57,942 nucleotides of DNA from Bacilli bacterium. Lineage in GTDB: Bacteria > Bacillota_I > Bacilli_A > ML615J-28 > CAG-313. A program made the position numbers and the translations under genes. Each line of letters begins with the position of its first letter. Position 1 is the stretch's first letter. The stretch is taken from positions 1 to 57,942 of the forward strand of contig JAGBDV010000021.1 in NCBI GenBank assembly GCA_017937305.1, written 5' to 3'. The notes beneath the pieces are model-generated. The model ran no database searches and was not told where the DNA came from. It worked only from the letters and a program-made list of their open reading frames with translations. Below are positions 1 to 8,439 of this stretch, piece after piece.

Positions 1-27
1 AATAAAAATTTAAAATATTATGAAAAA

Positions 28-219
28 ATGAAATACTGTACAGTATCAATAGTAAGAAATGGATTCGGAAAATATGTTGTTACTAAATGGACTGATTATG
101 AATATCAAAGATATTCAGAACAAATTTTTTTCTCTGACAAGGATTTAGCAGCAGATTATGCATGGAAATTATTTGGTGGGGATGAAGAATATAAAAAATT
201 TTTAGATAATAAAAAATAA
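28..219 (+). CDS. small orphan protein, 63 aa
   Basis: Encodes 63 residues rich in Tyr, Lys and acidic residues, with no signal peptide, membrane segment or cysteine pair. I do not recognise the family. A nearby upstream ATG (20) meets a stop after two codons, so ATG 28 is the likely start; no clear Shine-Dalgarno site precedes it. An intrinsic terminator follows directly at 235-275, which supports a real short transcription unit. The residue pattern (YxVTKWTD, then an acidic and aromatic tail) suggests a small soluble cytoplasmic protein. Its promoter lies outside the window. Confidence 0.6.
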   Translation: MKYCTVSIVRNGFGKYVVTKWTDYEYQRYSEQIFFSDKDLAADYAWKLFGGDEEYKKFLDNKK

Positions 220-234
220 ATATTAAACTATCAT

Positions 235-275
235 AAAGGATAAGCTAATTATTAGTTTATCCTTTGTTTTATTTT
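235..275 (+). terminator. intrinsic terminator after the 63-aa gene
   Basis: Stem 235-248 pairs with 252-265 (AAAGGATAA with TTATCCTTT plus an inner CTAA/TTAG and one G-U pair), with a 3-nt loop. It is followed by a T-rich tail. Confidence 0.8.
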
Positions 276-309
276 GTTTTAAGTATTAAAATATTAAAAA
301 GAAAAATGA

Positions 310-338
310 TTGATTTTTTTTATGTTTTGTGGTAATAT
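310..338 (+). promoter_or_regulatory. promoter for ftsK operon
   Basis: -35 TTGATT at 310-315, 17-nt spacer, -10 TAATAT at 333-338 preceded by TGTGG. It lies 35 bases before the ftsK start. Confidence 0.65.
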
Positions 339-372
339 AAATAAGAGTAAATGTTAAGAAGGGAGAGTCAAA

Positions 373-2283
373 ATGAAAAATAAAAATAGTCGTAAAAAAG
401 AATATTACATTCATCAAATAGTGAGGGAAAATGAACCACAAAAGAATGAAAATGTAAAACCTGTTTCTACTAATGTTAGAAATACTCCAACATATGCAGA
501 AAATGTTGGGTATCATTTAGATCCTAGTCGTTATGATTCTCTTAGAACATATAAACCAAAACAAGAGGTGTTTGAAGAAGAGATTGAGGAAGTAATTGAT
601 ACTGAAGTTGTTAATAATGATCCAGTAGAAGATTATTATTCTGCTCTTGCTGATGAATATGTTGAACAAACTGATGAAACTATTCTAAATGATATTATTA
701 GTGAAGATGATATTGAAGAACCAGTAGTAGAAGAAGTTGTTCAAGAAGTTAAGGAAGAAGTAATAACTCCAACTGTAAAACAAACTATACCTGTTCCTCC
801 TACTCCAAAAAGTAAGGTTGTTAGAAAGAAAAAGTATATAGCACCTAGTTTAGATTTATTAAATAAGGGAAACGGAACTACTGATAAAGACGTTAGTTTA
901 GCTGAAGAACAAAAAGCTAAAATTAATGAAATTTTAGAAAAATATGGAATTAAAGCTCATGTTGCAAAATACATTTTTGGTCCTACTGTTATTATGTATT
1001 TAATTGAACTTGAAAGTTTAAGTGAAGATGTTAAATCAATTAGAAAGATTGAAGATAATCTTGCAATGTATTTAGCATGTAGTAATATTAGAATTTTAAC
1101 ACCGATTCCTAATATGAAGTATGCAGGTATTGAAATTCCTAAACCTGTTGATAGTCGTTCTATTGTTTATCTAAGAGATTTAATTTCTACAAAAGAATTT
1201 GTTAATAGCAAATATGCTTTACCTGTAGCAGTTGGTATGAATAGCTTTGGGGAAAAGATTTATGCTGATATTGGTGATATGCCACATGGACTTTGTGCTG
1301 GTGAAACTAAATCTGGTAAGAGTGTATGCTTAAACACAATTATTCTTAGTTTGATTTATCATTATTCAGCTGAAGATGTTAGAATTATGTTATTAGACCC
1401 AAAAACAGTTGAATTTAGTAAGTATTCTGATATTCCTCATCTTGCAATGCCTGTTATTATTGATAAGAATTATTTTGAACCTGCAGTTATTTGGTTAACT
1501 GATGAAATGGAAAGAAGATATCAAAAATTAAATAAATATGGTGCTGTTGAGCTTTCTGAACTGAATGAAGAACTTGTATCTCAAGGGCTTCCTAAAGAAC
1601 CATATATTGTTATGATTATGGATGAGTTCAATGACTGGTTTATGGATGCTTCTAGTACAGTTGATGACTGCATTACTAAACTAATGCAAAAAGCTCGTGC
1701 TGCTGGTATTCATATCATTCTTGCAACGCAACGTCCTAGTGCTGATGTAATTAAAGGTGCTATTAAAGCCAATATTCCAACACGTCTTGCATTTAAAGTA
1801 TCTAGCTTTGCAGATTCAAGTGTAATTTTAGGCCAATCTGCTGCTGAAAAACTTGAAGGTAAAGGCGATATGATTCTAAGATATCCTGGTAAAGGTGATA
1901 TTAGATTACAAGGTGCTTTAGTTACTAATAAAGAAATTAAGAGTGTTGTTGAATATTTAAGAGATAATTATGAAGTTAATTACATTGTAACACTTGAAGA
2001 GTTACAACAATCTAGTGCATCTCGTGGACCTGGTAATGGTAGCGCGGATCCAAACTTAGGTAGAAATGATGAATTATTTGTTGAAGTATGTTATCATGTT
2101 GTTACAAATCAAAATGCATCAGTAAATCAACTTCAAAAGATTTTTGGCACTAGCTTTAATCGTATGGATAATATGTTTAGAGATATGCAATTACTTGGAA
2201 TTGTATCTGGTACACAACAAGGAACTAAGCGTAAGGTATTAGTTACTGAACTTGAATTAGAAGAAATATTAGATAATTTATAA
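373..2283 (+). CDS. ftsK: FtsK/SpoIIIE-family DNA translocase, soluble (SftA-like)
   Basis: Hexameric dsDNA pump that moves chromosomal DNA during division. Residues 1 to ~175 are an acidic, low-complexity region with no hydrophobic stretch, so the membrane-anchored domain of classical FtsK/SpoIIIE is absent. The motor domain carries a P-loop (G310-ETKSGKS) and Walker B ending at D417-E418 (MIMDEFNDWF), followed by the ATQRPS and KANIPTR family motifs. The last ~65 residues form the DNA-reading gamma winged helix. A soluble N-terminus is known from B. subtilis SftA, so that is the closest functional guess. ATG 373 is preceded by GGGAG. It is the first gene of the run ftsK-lepB-rbgA-rnhB. Confidence 0.9.
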   Translation: MKNKNSRKKEYYIHQIVRENEPQKNENVKPVSTNVRNTPTYAENVGYHLDPSRYDSLRTYKPKQEVFEEEIEEVIDTEVVNNDPVEDYYSALADEYVEQTDETILNDIISEDDIEEPVVEEVVQEVKEEVITPTVKQTIPVPPTPKSKVVRKKKYIAPSLDLLNKGNGTTDKDVSLAEEQKAKINEILEKYGIKAHVAKYIFGPTVIMYLIELESLSEDVKSIRKIEDNLAMYLACSNIRILTPIPNMKYAGIEIPKPVDSRSIVYLRDLISTKEFVNSKYALPVAVGMNSFGEKIYADIGDMPHGLCAGETKSGKSVCLNTIILSLIYHYSAEDVRIMLLDPKTVEFSKYSDIPHLAMPVIIDKNYFEPAVIWLTDEMERRYQKLNKYGAVELSELNEELVSQGLPKEPYIVMIMDEFNDWFMDASSTVDDCITKLMQKARAAGIHIILATQRPSADVIKGAIKANIPTRLAFKVSSFADSSVILGQSAAEKLEGKGDMILRYPGKGDIRLQGALVTNKEIKSVVEYLRDNYEVNYIVTLEELQQSSASRGPGNGSADPNLGRNDELFVEVCYHVVTNQNASVNQLQKIFGTSFNRMDNMFRDMQLLGIVSGTQQGTKRKVLVTELELEEILDNL

Positions 2284-2308
2284 TTTGTATAATAGAAAGG
2301 AGTAAAAC

Positions 2309-3226
2309 ATGGATGAAAGAAGTTATTTAGAAAAATATAGTGAAGAACATAGTAATGTTGCAGCTAGTGTTACGGTTAATAAACGTATTTTTAAAAGATT
2401 ACTTGGTTTTCTTATTTGTTCTGTAATATATGCTGTAATTTATGGTGTAAGTAAATTTCGTGGTTTACATGATATTCAAACACAGTTTTTAAATACTTTT
2501 GTTAGTACTATAATGATTTGCTCCTATATAATTGCTTTAGTATTTTTAATCTGTTATATTTTAGTATGTATAAGTAAAAATATAAAAGAAAGATTAGATC
2601 AAGTAAGCTTTAAAATTAAGAAAATGTTTTTCTTTACGGTTGACTGGTTAGTAATCTTACCTGTTTGTGCTACTGTTGCAAGTTTTTGCTTTGCGTTTTT
2701 ATTTACATTTGCGCAAGTTGATGGTGATAGTATGTTACCTAATATTGAAAATGAATCAACGGTATTTGTTTCATATTTAGATAAAGTAGATCGTTTTGAT
2801 GTTGTTGTTGCATATATTAATTCATCTGATTATGTAAATGTTGGAGTTAATACTTCTGAATATTATATTAAAAGAGTAATCGGTCTTCCGGGTGATCAAA
2901 TTACTTTAGTTAAAGGAGTACTTACAATTAAAGGTAATGAATATGAAACTTCAACTGTAGTAGATGAATATTATTTTTCTAAAGAAACATTAAATAACTT
3001 TAAGCTTTATTGGAAAGAAGACTATAATTTTGATGGTGAATTTACTTATATTGAAGATAATGAAGTTAAGACTAGTTTTATTATCCCAAATGGATATTAT
3101 TTTGTAGTTGGTGATAATAGAATTAATAGTAATGATTCAAGAAAAATTGGTTTAGTAAAAGAAGACAATATTGAAGGTGTAGTTAAATTTGAACTTTCAT
3201 CATCAGGATTAGAGAGGGTAGAATAA
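2309..3226 (+). CDS. lepB: signal peptidase I
   Basis: Membrane serine/lysine protease that removes signal peptides from Sec-exported proteins. The catalytic Ser141 lies in GDSMLP and Lys188 in YYIKRVIGLPGD; box E (GDNRINSNDSR) is near the C-terminus. Three hydrophobic segments precede the catalytic domain (about residues 31-49, 62-88 and 107-135), where many Gram-positive SipS-type enzymes have one. At 305 residues it is long for a Firmicute, and a region around residues 205-240 adds length inside the catalytic fold. AAAGGAG precedes ATG 2309. The stop shares one base with the rbgA start (TAATG), so the two are probably translationally coupled. Confidence 0.93.
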   Translation: MDERSYLEKYSEEHSNVAASVTVNKRIFKRLLGFLICSVIYAVIYGVSKFRGLHDIQTQFLNTFVSTIMICSYIIALVFLICYILVCISKNIKERLDQVSFKIKKMFFFTVDWLVILPVCATVASFCFAFLFTFAQVDGDSMLPNIENESTVFVSYLDKVDRFDVVVAYINSSDYVNVGVNTSEYYIKRVIGLPGDQITLVKGVLTIKGNEYETSTVVDEYYFSKETLNNFKLYWKEDYNFDGEFTYIEDNEVKTSFIIPNGYYFVVGDNRINSNDSRKIGLVKEDNIEGVVKFELSSSGLERVE

Positions 3227-4062
3227 TGGTTCAATGGTATCCTGGTCATATGGCTAAAGCTTTAAGAGAAATGGAAGAAAAGGTAAAACTTGTAGATCTT
3301 GTGATGGTATTACTAGATGCAAGAATTCCATCTTCTTCACTTAATCCAAAGCTTAAAGCTATGTTTAATAACAAAAAAATTTTATATATTTTTACTAAAG
3401 TTGATAAAGCTGATAAATCATTAACTGAAAAATGGATAAATCATTATTCTGTTAATGGAAATAAAGCTATTGCAGTAGATGCAAGAGATAAAAAGACAGT
3501 TAAGATTGTAGAGCGTGAAGCTTTAGAATTATTAAAAGAAAAACGTGCAAAAGATGCAGCTAAGGGACTTAAACCTCGTCCAATTAGAACAATGATTGTT
3601 GGTATTCCCAATGTTGGTAAATCAACTTTAATTAATACTTTATGTGGTAAAAAAGTTGCAGTTGTTGGAGATAAACCAGGTGTTACTAAGAGTCAACAAT
3701 GGACGAGAATTAATCAAACTTTAGAACTACTTGACACTCCTGGAGTATTATGGCCAAAGTTTGATGATGAAAAAGTAGGCTTTAATCTTGCAATTACAGG
3801 CGCAATAAAGGCTGATATTCTTCGTAATGATGATATTTGTATATATTTCTTAGAATTCTTAAAAAGTTATTATCCTGATGCTATTAAGAATAGATATAAT
3901 GTTGATATTAGTGATGACTTAAATGATACCTTACTTAAAATCGGTGAATCATTACATTTTTATCTAGGTAATAAAGATGTTGATATTGATAAAACAGCTT
4001 TATATGTACTTCAAGAGTATCGTAATGATTATTTAGGAAAGATGACTTTAGATAGGTTATAA
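3226..4062 (+). CDS. rbgA: ribosome biogenesis GTPase RbgA (YlqF)
   Basis: GTPase needed late in 50S subunit assembly. The G motifs are circularly permuted, as expected for the family: the G4 motif TKVDKAD comes first, followed by the P-loop GIPNVGKSTLIN and the DTPG motif. The N-terminal WYPGHMAKA is an RbgA signature. Its 278 residues match the usual length. It overlaps lepB by one base and is followed by rnhB after a single base. The lepB-rbgA-rnhB order is widespread in Bacilli. Confidence 0.95.
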   Translation: MVQWYPGHMAKALREMEEKVKLVDLVMVLLDARIPSSSLNPKLKAMFNNKKILYIFTKVDKADKSLTEKWINHYSVNGNKAIAVDARDKKTVKIVEREALELLKEKRAKDAAKGLKPRPIRTMIVGIPNVGKSTLINTLCGKKVAVVGDKPGVTKSQQWTRINQTLELLDTPGVLWPKFDDEKVGFNLAITGAIKADILRNDDICIYFLEFLKSYYPDAIKNRYNVDISDDLNDTLLKIGESLHFYLGNKDVDIDKTALYVLQEYRNDYLGKMTLDRL

Positions 4063-4063
4063 T

Positions 4064-4708
4064 ATGAAACATTATGATAATCATGAAATAGAAATTAGAC
4101 TAAACAATGAAGGCTATAATTTAATAGCTGGTACTGATGAAGTAGGGCGTGGTCCACTTGCAGGTCCTGTTGTTGCAGCATGTTGTATAATGCCTAAAGA
4201 TTGTATTATTGAAGGTGTTACTGATTCTAAAAAGATTAGTGAAAAAAATCGTAAAATTTTAGAAGGTATTATTAAAGAAAAAGCAAAAAGTTATAAAGTT
4301 GTATTTATAGATCCTAAAAAAATTGATGAAATTAATATTTATGAAGCAAGTAGACTTGCAATGACTAAAGCTATAAATGAATTAACAGTCAAACCAGATT
4401 ATGTATTAGCTGATGCAATGCCTCTTTTTATTGATATTAAGAGTGAATCTATTATTAAAGGTGATGAAAAATCATTTACTATTGCATGTGCTAGTATTTT
4501 AGCTAAAGTTGCAAGAGATGAATATATGGTTGAACTTGATAAGTTATATCCTGAATATGGTTTTGCTAAACACAAAGGTTATCCAACTAAACAACATTTA
4601 GAAGCTATTAAAGAATATGGAATATTAGATTTACATCATCGTAAGAGTTATGGCCCTGTAAAAGATGAAGCTTTAAAAGGAAATTTTAATAAAAATGAAA
4701 AAAAATAA
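4064..4708 (+). CDS. rnhB: ribonuclease HII
   Basis: Removes RNA from RNA-DNA hybrids and excises misincorporated ribonucleotides. The N-terminal GTDEVGRGPLAGPVVAA holds the first acidic residues (D and E of DEVGRG); the later DSKK and the DA of VLADAMPL supply the rest of the metal site. The conserved HKGYPTKQH and HHRKSY motifs are near the end. It is 214 residues long. ATG 4064 lies just after the rbgA stop, within a compact operon that ends at a bidirectional terminator. Confidence 0.95.
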   Translation: MKHYDNHEIEIRLNNEGYNLIAGTDEVGRGPLAGPVVAACCIMPKDCIIEGVTDSKKISEKNRKILEGIIKEKAKSYKVVFIDPKKIDEINIYEASRLAMTKAINELTVKPDYVLADAMPLFIDIKSESIIKGDEKSFTIACASILAKVARDEYMVELDKLYPEYGFAKHKGYPTKQHLEAIKEYGILDLHHRKSYGPVKDEALKGNFNKNEKK

Positions 4709-4731
4709 GCACTTAAGAGTGCTTATTTTTT
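4704..4731. terminator. bidirectional terminator between rnhB and the XRE regulator
   Basis: AATAAGCACT (4704-4713) pairs with AGTGCTTATT (4718-4727) around a 4-nt loop. A-run on the left and T-run on the right make it work on both strands. It contains the rnhB stop and abuts the reverse gene's stop at 4730. Confidence 0.85.
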
Positions 4732-5800
4732 AATGATTAGATAAAAAATTTAAAATTTCATTAAAAGGTTTAGTATCTCTAATAAAATCATATTCTGCTT
4801 TTTCTAGTTCAGATAAAATAATATTAAATAATAGGTTGTTATTAATTGGCCAAGCATTAGGATCATCTTTAAGACAATTAACTAAAAAACTTGTATTTAA
4901 AATTAACTTATTTTCTTTTTTTAGATTATTACAAATTGTTGCATGATTTATTGCTTGGTTAAGATAGTAAATGGTAAGTGTGTTATCTTTAATTCGTGCT
5001 TTATCTATTGCACAAAATAAGTAAATGTTCATTAAATTATAATGGTATAAACCAAAGTCGTTATCGTCATATATTAAATCAAGTAAATTTTTATATTTTA
5101 AAAGAATCTCATCCCAGTGGCCTGTTTCTTTATAAGTAACTGATTGGTAGATAAGATGTTCAAACATTGAAATAATATTATATATGTTTTCTTGTTGTGC
5201 AATTATTTTAGATTCTCCTGTTAAGGTATGTTCTTTAAGAATATCTTTAGAAAAACTAATATCAGGTAGTTTATTTAAAATGTTTTTTCCTTTTTCATAT
5301 TCTTTAATTGATTCATATACTAAAATTAAACTTTGCATTGCGGAATATCGATAATCATCTATAAAACATTTTTCAATGATATTATTTGCTAGATTAATAA
5401 TTTTATTTTGATAGTAGTTTTTTTCTTCATTATCAAATAATTTTATGTAATATATGTGTAATAATTCATTTTTTAGTTTGAATGCATATGGATACTGTTT
5501 AATTGTATTTTCTAGAAGTGTTTCACATTCATCTAATTTATTATCTATACTTAAATTGTAGTATTCATCATAGATTTTATTGATAGTTTCTTCATTTTTT
5601 AGAATATTAACATCTAATAAGTAGTCAACTGTTACATCAAAAATGTTAGCTAAAATGGGAAGAGTAGATATATCAGGTGAGGTGATATTGTTTTCCCATC
5701 TTGAGATTGCTTGATAAGATACACCAAGCATTTCTGCTAAGTTTTCTTGTGTCAGATTATTTTGTTTTCTAAGTTTTTTTATTTTGTTTCCTAGATTCAT
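4730..5800 (-). CDS. XRE-family transcriptional regulator with long helical C-terminus
   Basis: Residues 1-65 form a Cro/CI-type helix-turn-helix: GNKIKKLRKQNNLTQENLAE, followed by LGVSYQAISRWE and the SPDISTLPILANIFDVTVDYLL tail. The remaining ~290 residues look all-helical, with Tyr/Leu/Asn-rich repeats like TPR units, as in Firmicute regulators that sense a peptide or partner protein. No signal peptide or membrane segment is seen. It is 356 residues, transcribed towards rnhB, with GGAGG just before its ATG. No partner gene lies beside it, so its target is unknown; the divergent neighbour is topA. Confidence 0.85.
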   Translation of the reverse strand: MNLGNKIKKLRKQNNLTQENLAEMLGVSYQAISRWENNITSPDISTLPILANIFDVTVDYLLDVNILKNEETINKIYDEYYNLSIDNKLDECETLLENTIKQYPYAFKLKNELLHIYYIKLFDNEEKNYYQNKIINLANNIIEKCFIDDYRYSAMQSLILVYESIKEYEKGKNILNKLPDISFSKDILKEHTLTGESKIIAQQENIYNIISMFEHLIYQSVTYKETGHWDEILLKYKNLLDLIYDDNDFGLYHYNLMNIYLFCAIDKARIKDNTLTIYYLNQAINHATICNNLKKENKLILNTSFLVNCLKDDPNAWPINNNLLFNIILSELEKAEYDFIRDTKPFNEILNFLSNH

Positions 5801-5849
5801 ATATTCCTCCTTGTTAATTTTACAATAACAATATACTATAATTATTTAT

Positions 5850-5879
5850 ATTTTACCACAAACTATTTGATTAGTTCAA
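5850..5879 (-). promoter_or_regulatory. promoter for the XRE regulator
   Basis: On the reverse strand, -35 TTGAAC (5879-5874), 18-nt spacer, -10 TAAAAT (5855-5850) with an upstream TGTGG. It lies 49 bases before the start codon. Confidence 0.5.
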
Positions 5880-5997
5880 CTAAACAAAACTGAGAAAAAT
5901 AGTTATTAGGTTGTTTATATGAATAAAATTTGAGGAAAAAGTTGAATAAATAAAATGTATCTCTTCCTTATTATATATAAAAAATTATTTATTTTAT

Positions 5998-6026
5998 TTG
6001 ACAAGATTAAATTTTATTTGTATACT
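5998..6026 (+). promoter_or_regulatory. promoter for topA
   Basis: -35 TTGACA at 5998-6003, exact 17-nt spacer, -10 TATACT at 6021-6026. An AGGAAGG Shine-Dalgarno site follows before ATG 6059. The 5880-5997 stretch upstream is AT-rich with nothing else I can call. Confidence 0.8.
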
Positions 6027-6058
6027 TTTTAGGCGAGATTAAGATAGGAAGGTATATT

Positions 6059-8188
6059 ATGAATTTAGTAATAGTTGAATCACCAGCTAAGTGTAAAACA
6101 ATTGGTAACTATTTAGGTAGTGATTATGTTGTTGAATCTAGTATTGGTCATATTCGAGATTTAAGTATTAAAGGTAAGGGTGGATTTGGTGTAGATATTA
6201 ATAATAATTTTGCACCTGAATATGTAGTATTAAAAGATAAAGTTGAAATTGTTAATAAATTAAAAGAACTTGCAAGTAAAGCTGATCATATTTATCTTGC
6301 AACCGACCCCGATAGAGAAGGAGAAGCTATTAGTTGGCATTTAAGTGAAGTATTAGAACAACCTAAGAAACGTGTTTCTCGTATTGTATTTAATGAAATT
6401 ACAAAAAGTGCTATTCTAAAAGCTATTGCAAATGATCGAGATATTGATATGAATTTAGTTCATTCTCAAGAAACACGCCGTATTCTTGATAGAATTATTG
6501 GTTTTAGATTATCAAGTTTACTTCAACAAAAGATTGGGTCTAAAAGTGCAGGTCGTGTTCAAAGTGTTGCATTAAAATTAGTAGTTGAACGTGAAAAGGA
6601 AATTGAAGCATTTAAGACTGAAGAATATTGGGATATTACAGCTTATTTATTAAAAGAAACTAAAGATGCTAGTTATCATTTAAAGGGTAAATTAATTGGT
6701 TATAAGGATGAAAAACTTGAAATAACTAATAGTGAAGATGCTAAAAAAATTGTTGATTCATTAGATGAAAACTTTATTGTTAAAGATATTCAAAAGAAAC
6801 GTCGTAATCGTTCATCTAAACCTCCATTTATTACATCAACACTACAACAAGATGCCGGTGTTAAATTTAATTATAATGCTAAAAGAGTAATGGGTATTGC
6901 TCAAAAATTATATGAAGGTATTGAACTTGCTGATGAACGTGTTGGTTTAATTACTTATATGAGAACTGACTCAATTCGTTTAAGTGATGAGTTTGTTTCT
7001 TCTGCAAAAGAATTTATTACTGAAAAATATGGTAAAGAGTATTATAAAGGTGTAAAGAAGTCTAGTAGTAAGGCTAAAAATATTCAAGATGCGCATGAAG
7101 CAATTCGTCCTACGAGTATTTATAGAACACCTGAAAGTGTTAAAAAATACTTATCTCTTGAAGAATTTAAGATTTATTCATTAATTTATAATCGTGCTTT
7201 AGCTTCACTTATGAGTGATGCAGTATTAGAAGATACAAAAGTAGAAGTTGTAAATAATGATTATATTTTTGGTTTAAATGGTGAAATTACAACATATGAT
7301 GGTTTCTTACGTGTATATGAAGAAATGAGTATTGAAGCAGCTGATCCTGAAAGATTAGATGTTTTACCTGAGATGAATGTTGGAGATCATTTAATTAGAG
7401 AAAATATTGAAACTGAACAAAAGTTTACACTTCCTCCATATCGTTATTCTGAAGCAAGATTAATCAGAAAGATGGAAGAACTAGGAATCGGACGTCCATC
7501 TACTTATGCACTTACAATGGAAACACTTCGTGCAAGAGCATATGTGACAATGGAGAAAAAAGCATTTGTTCCTACTAGTCAAGGAGTTCTTACTTCTGAT
7601 CAATTAGAATTGTTCTTTAATTCTATTATTAATGTTAAATATACTGCTAAAATGGAAAGTGCTTTAGATGAGATTGCGGAAGGAAAACTTGTATGGCATA
7701 AAGAAGTTGCTGATTTCTATGAAATGTTTGCTCCTTTAATTGAAATTGCAAGAGATAATATGGTTAAAATTTATCCTAAGAAAACTGATGAATTTTGTCC
7801 AGATTGTGGTTGCCCACTTGTAATTAGAAGAGGACCTTTTGGAGAATTTACAGCATGTTCTGATTATCCTCATTGTAAATATATCAAAAAGACTCCTAAA
7901 CCTGAACCTGTGAAAACTGGTGTTATTTGTCCTGTTTGTGGTGAAGGTGAAATTGTTGAAAGAACTAGTGGTAGAGGAAGAAGTAAAGGTGCAGTATTCT
8001 ATGCTTGTGATAGATATCCTAAATGTAGAACTACTTATTCAGGAATTCCTAATGGAGAAAAATGTGAAGTTTGTGGTGGTGTAATGATCACAACTGCTGA
8101 TGGTGTAAGATGTGGTAATGAAAAGTGTAAAACAGTAATTGCACTTAAGAAAGCGTTACTAGAAAAAACTAATCAAGAAAACAAATAA
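6059..8188 (+). CDS. topA: DNA topoisomerase I
   Basis: Type IA topoisomerase that relaxes negative supercoils. It begins with the Toprim motif (NLVIVESPAK, then LATDPDREGEAISWH). The catalytic Tyr300 sits in GLITYMRTDS. After the core come three C-terminal four-cysteine zinc modules: CPDCGCP...CSDYPHC, CPVCG...CDRYPKC and CEVCG...CGNEKC. The 709-residue length is normal for Bacilli. It is transcribed alone from a strong promoter. No terminator lies between its stop and the small-RNA candidate downstream, so that RNA's terminator may also end topA transcripts. Confidence 0.96.
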   Translation: MNLVIVESPAKCKTIGNYLGSDYVVESSIGHIRDLSIKGKGGFGVDINNNFAPEYVVLKDKVEIVNKLKELASKADHIYLATDPDREGEAISWHLSEVLEQPKKRVSRIVFNEITKSAILKAIANDRDIDMNLVHSQETRRILDRIIGFRLSSLLQQKIGSKSAGRVQSVALKLVVEREKEIEAFKTEEYWDITAYLLKETKDASYHLKGKLIGYKDEKLEITNSEDAKKIVDSLDENFIVKDIQKKRRNRSSKPPFITSTLQQDAGVKFNYNAKRVMGIAQKLYEGIELADERVGLITYMRTDSIRLSDEFVSSAKEFITEKYGKEYYKGVKKSSSKAKNIQDAHEAIRPTSIYRTPESVKKYLSLEEFKIYSLIYNRALASLMSDAVLEDTKVEVVNNDYIFGLNGEITTYDGFLRVYEEMSIEAADPERLDVLPEMNVGDHLIRENIETEQKFTLPPYRYSEARLIRKMEELGIGRPSTYALTMETLRARAYVTMEKKAFVPTSQGVLTSDQLELFFNSIINVKYTAKMESALDEIAEGKLVWHKEVADFYEMFAPLIEIARDNMVKIYPKKTDEFCPDCGCPLVIRRGPFGEFTACSDYPHCKYIKKTPKPEPVKTGVICPVCGEGEIVERTSGRGRSKGAVFYACDRYPKCRTTYSGIPNGEKCEVCGGVMITTADGVRCGNEKCKTVIALKKALLEKTNQENK

Positions 8189-8226
8189 AAATTTGTAGAA
8201 AAATATCAATTGTTGAGTTATTTTAC

Positions 8227-8255
8227 TTGCAATTGTTATTTTTTTATGGTATATT
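8227..8255 (+). promoter_or_regulatory. promoter of the intergenic small RNA candidate
   Basis: -35 TTGCAA at 8227-8232, exact 17-nt spacer, -10 TATATT at 8250-8255. TGCAATTG occurs over the -35 box (8228-8235) and again at 8261-8268 and 8274-8281. Confidence 0.65.
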
Positions 8256-8261
8256 ATTATT

Positions 8262-8357
8262 GCAATTGCACTATGCAATTGTAAACATATCCCCTATATT
8301 TATGTGTGTGCACACATACCCTTCCTGACTAGTAGTCCCCCCTACTAGTCTTTTTTT
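8262..8357 (+). ncRNA. candidate small RNA, about 96 nt, three hairpins with C-rich loops
   Basis: No reading frame of note occupies this interval. Seven bases after the promoter a first perfect hairpin begins: 8263-8270 pairs with 8274-8281 around CTA. A second perfect stem is 8301-8308 with 8311-8318. The third stem, 8327-8335 with 8342-8350, has loop TCCCCC and runs into seven T, making a standard intrinsic terminator. The unpaired segments carry C-runs: ATCCCC (8289-8294), ACCCTTCCT (8318-8326) and the terminator loop. C-rich single-stranded motifs are how several Firmicute regulatory RNAs (RsaE/RoxS, LhrC types) bind G-rich Shine-Dalgarno sites. It is not 4.5S or 6S RNA by sequence. Function is inferred; the promoter-hairpins-terminator layout is seen directly. 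Confidence 0.65.
8327..8357 (+). terminator. intrinsic terminator of the small RNA candidate
   Basis: Nine-pair perfect stem GACTAGTAG (8327-8335) with CTACTAGTC (8342-8350), loop TCCCCC, then seven T at 8351-8357. Confidence 0.9.
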
Positions 8358-8371
8358 CTAACTTTATTCTC

Positions 8372-8400
8372 TTGATAAATTAGATGAAATGATGTATAAT
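8372..8400 (+). promoter_or_regulatory. promoter for ftsY-ylxM-ffh
   Basis: -35 TTGATA at 8372-8377, 17-nt spacer, -10 TATAAT at 8395-8400, 39 bases before ATG 8440. Confidence 0.8.
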
Positions 8401-8439
8401 ATATAATAAGTTAAAATTATATTAATTAAGAGGTAACAT

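Noticed and set aside
4730..5800. Toxin-antitoxin or phage repressor module
   Set aside because: No partner toxin, integrase or phage gene lies nearby; the long helical C-terminus fits a stand-alone regulator.
8189..8261. Possible 4.5S (SRP) RNA gene near ftsY-ffh
   Set aside because: The conserved apical SRP RNA sequence is absent; the nearby RNA candidate has a different fold.
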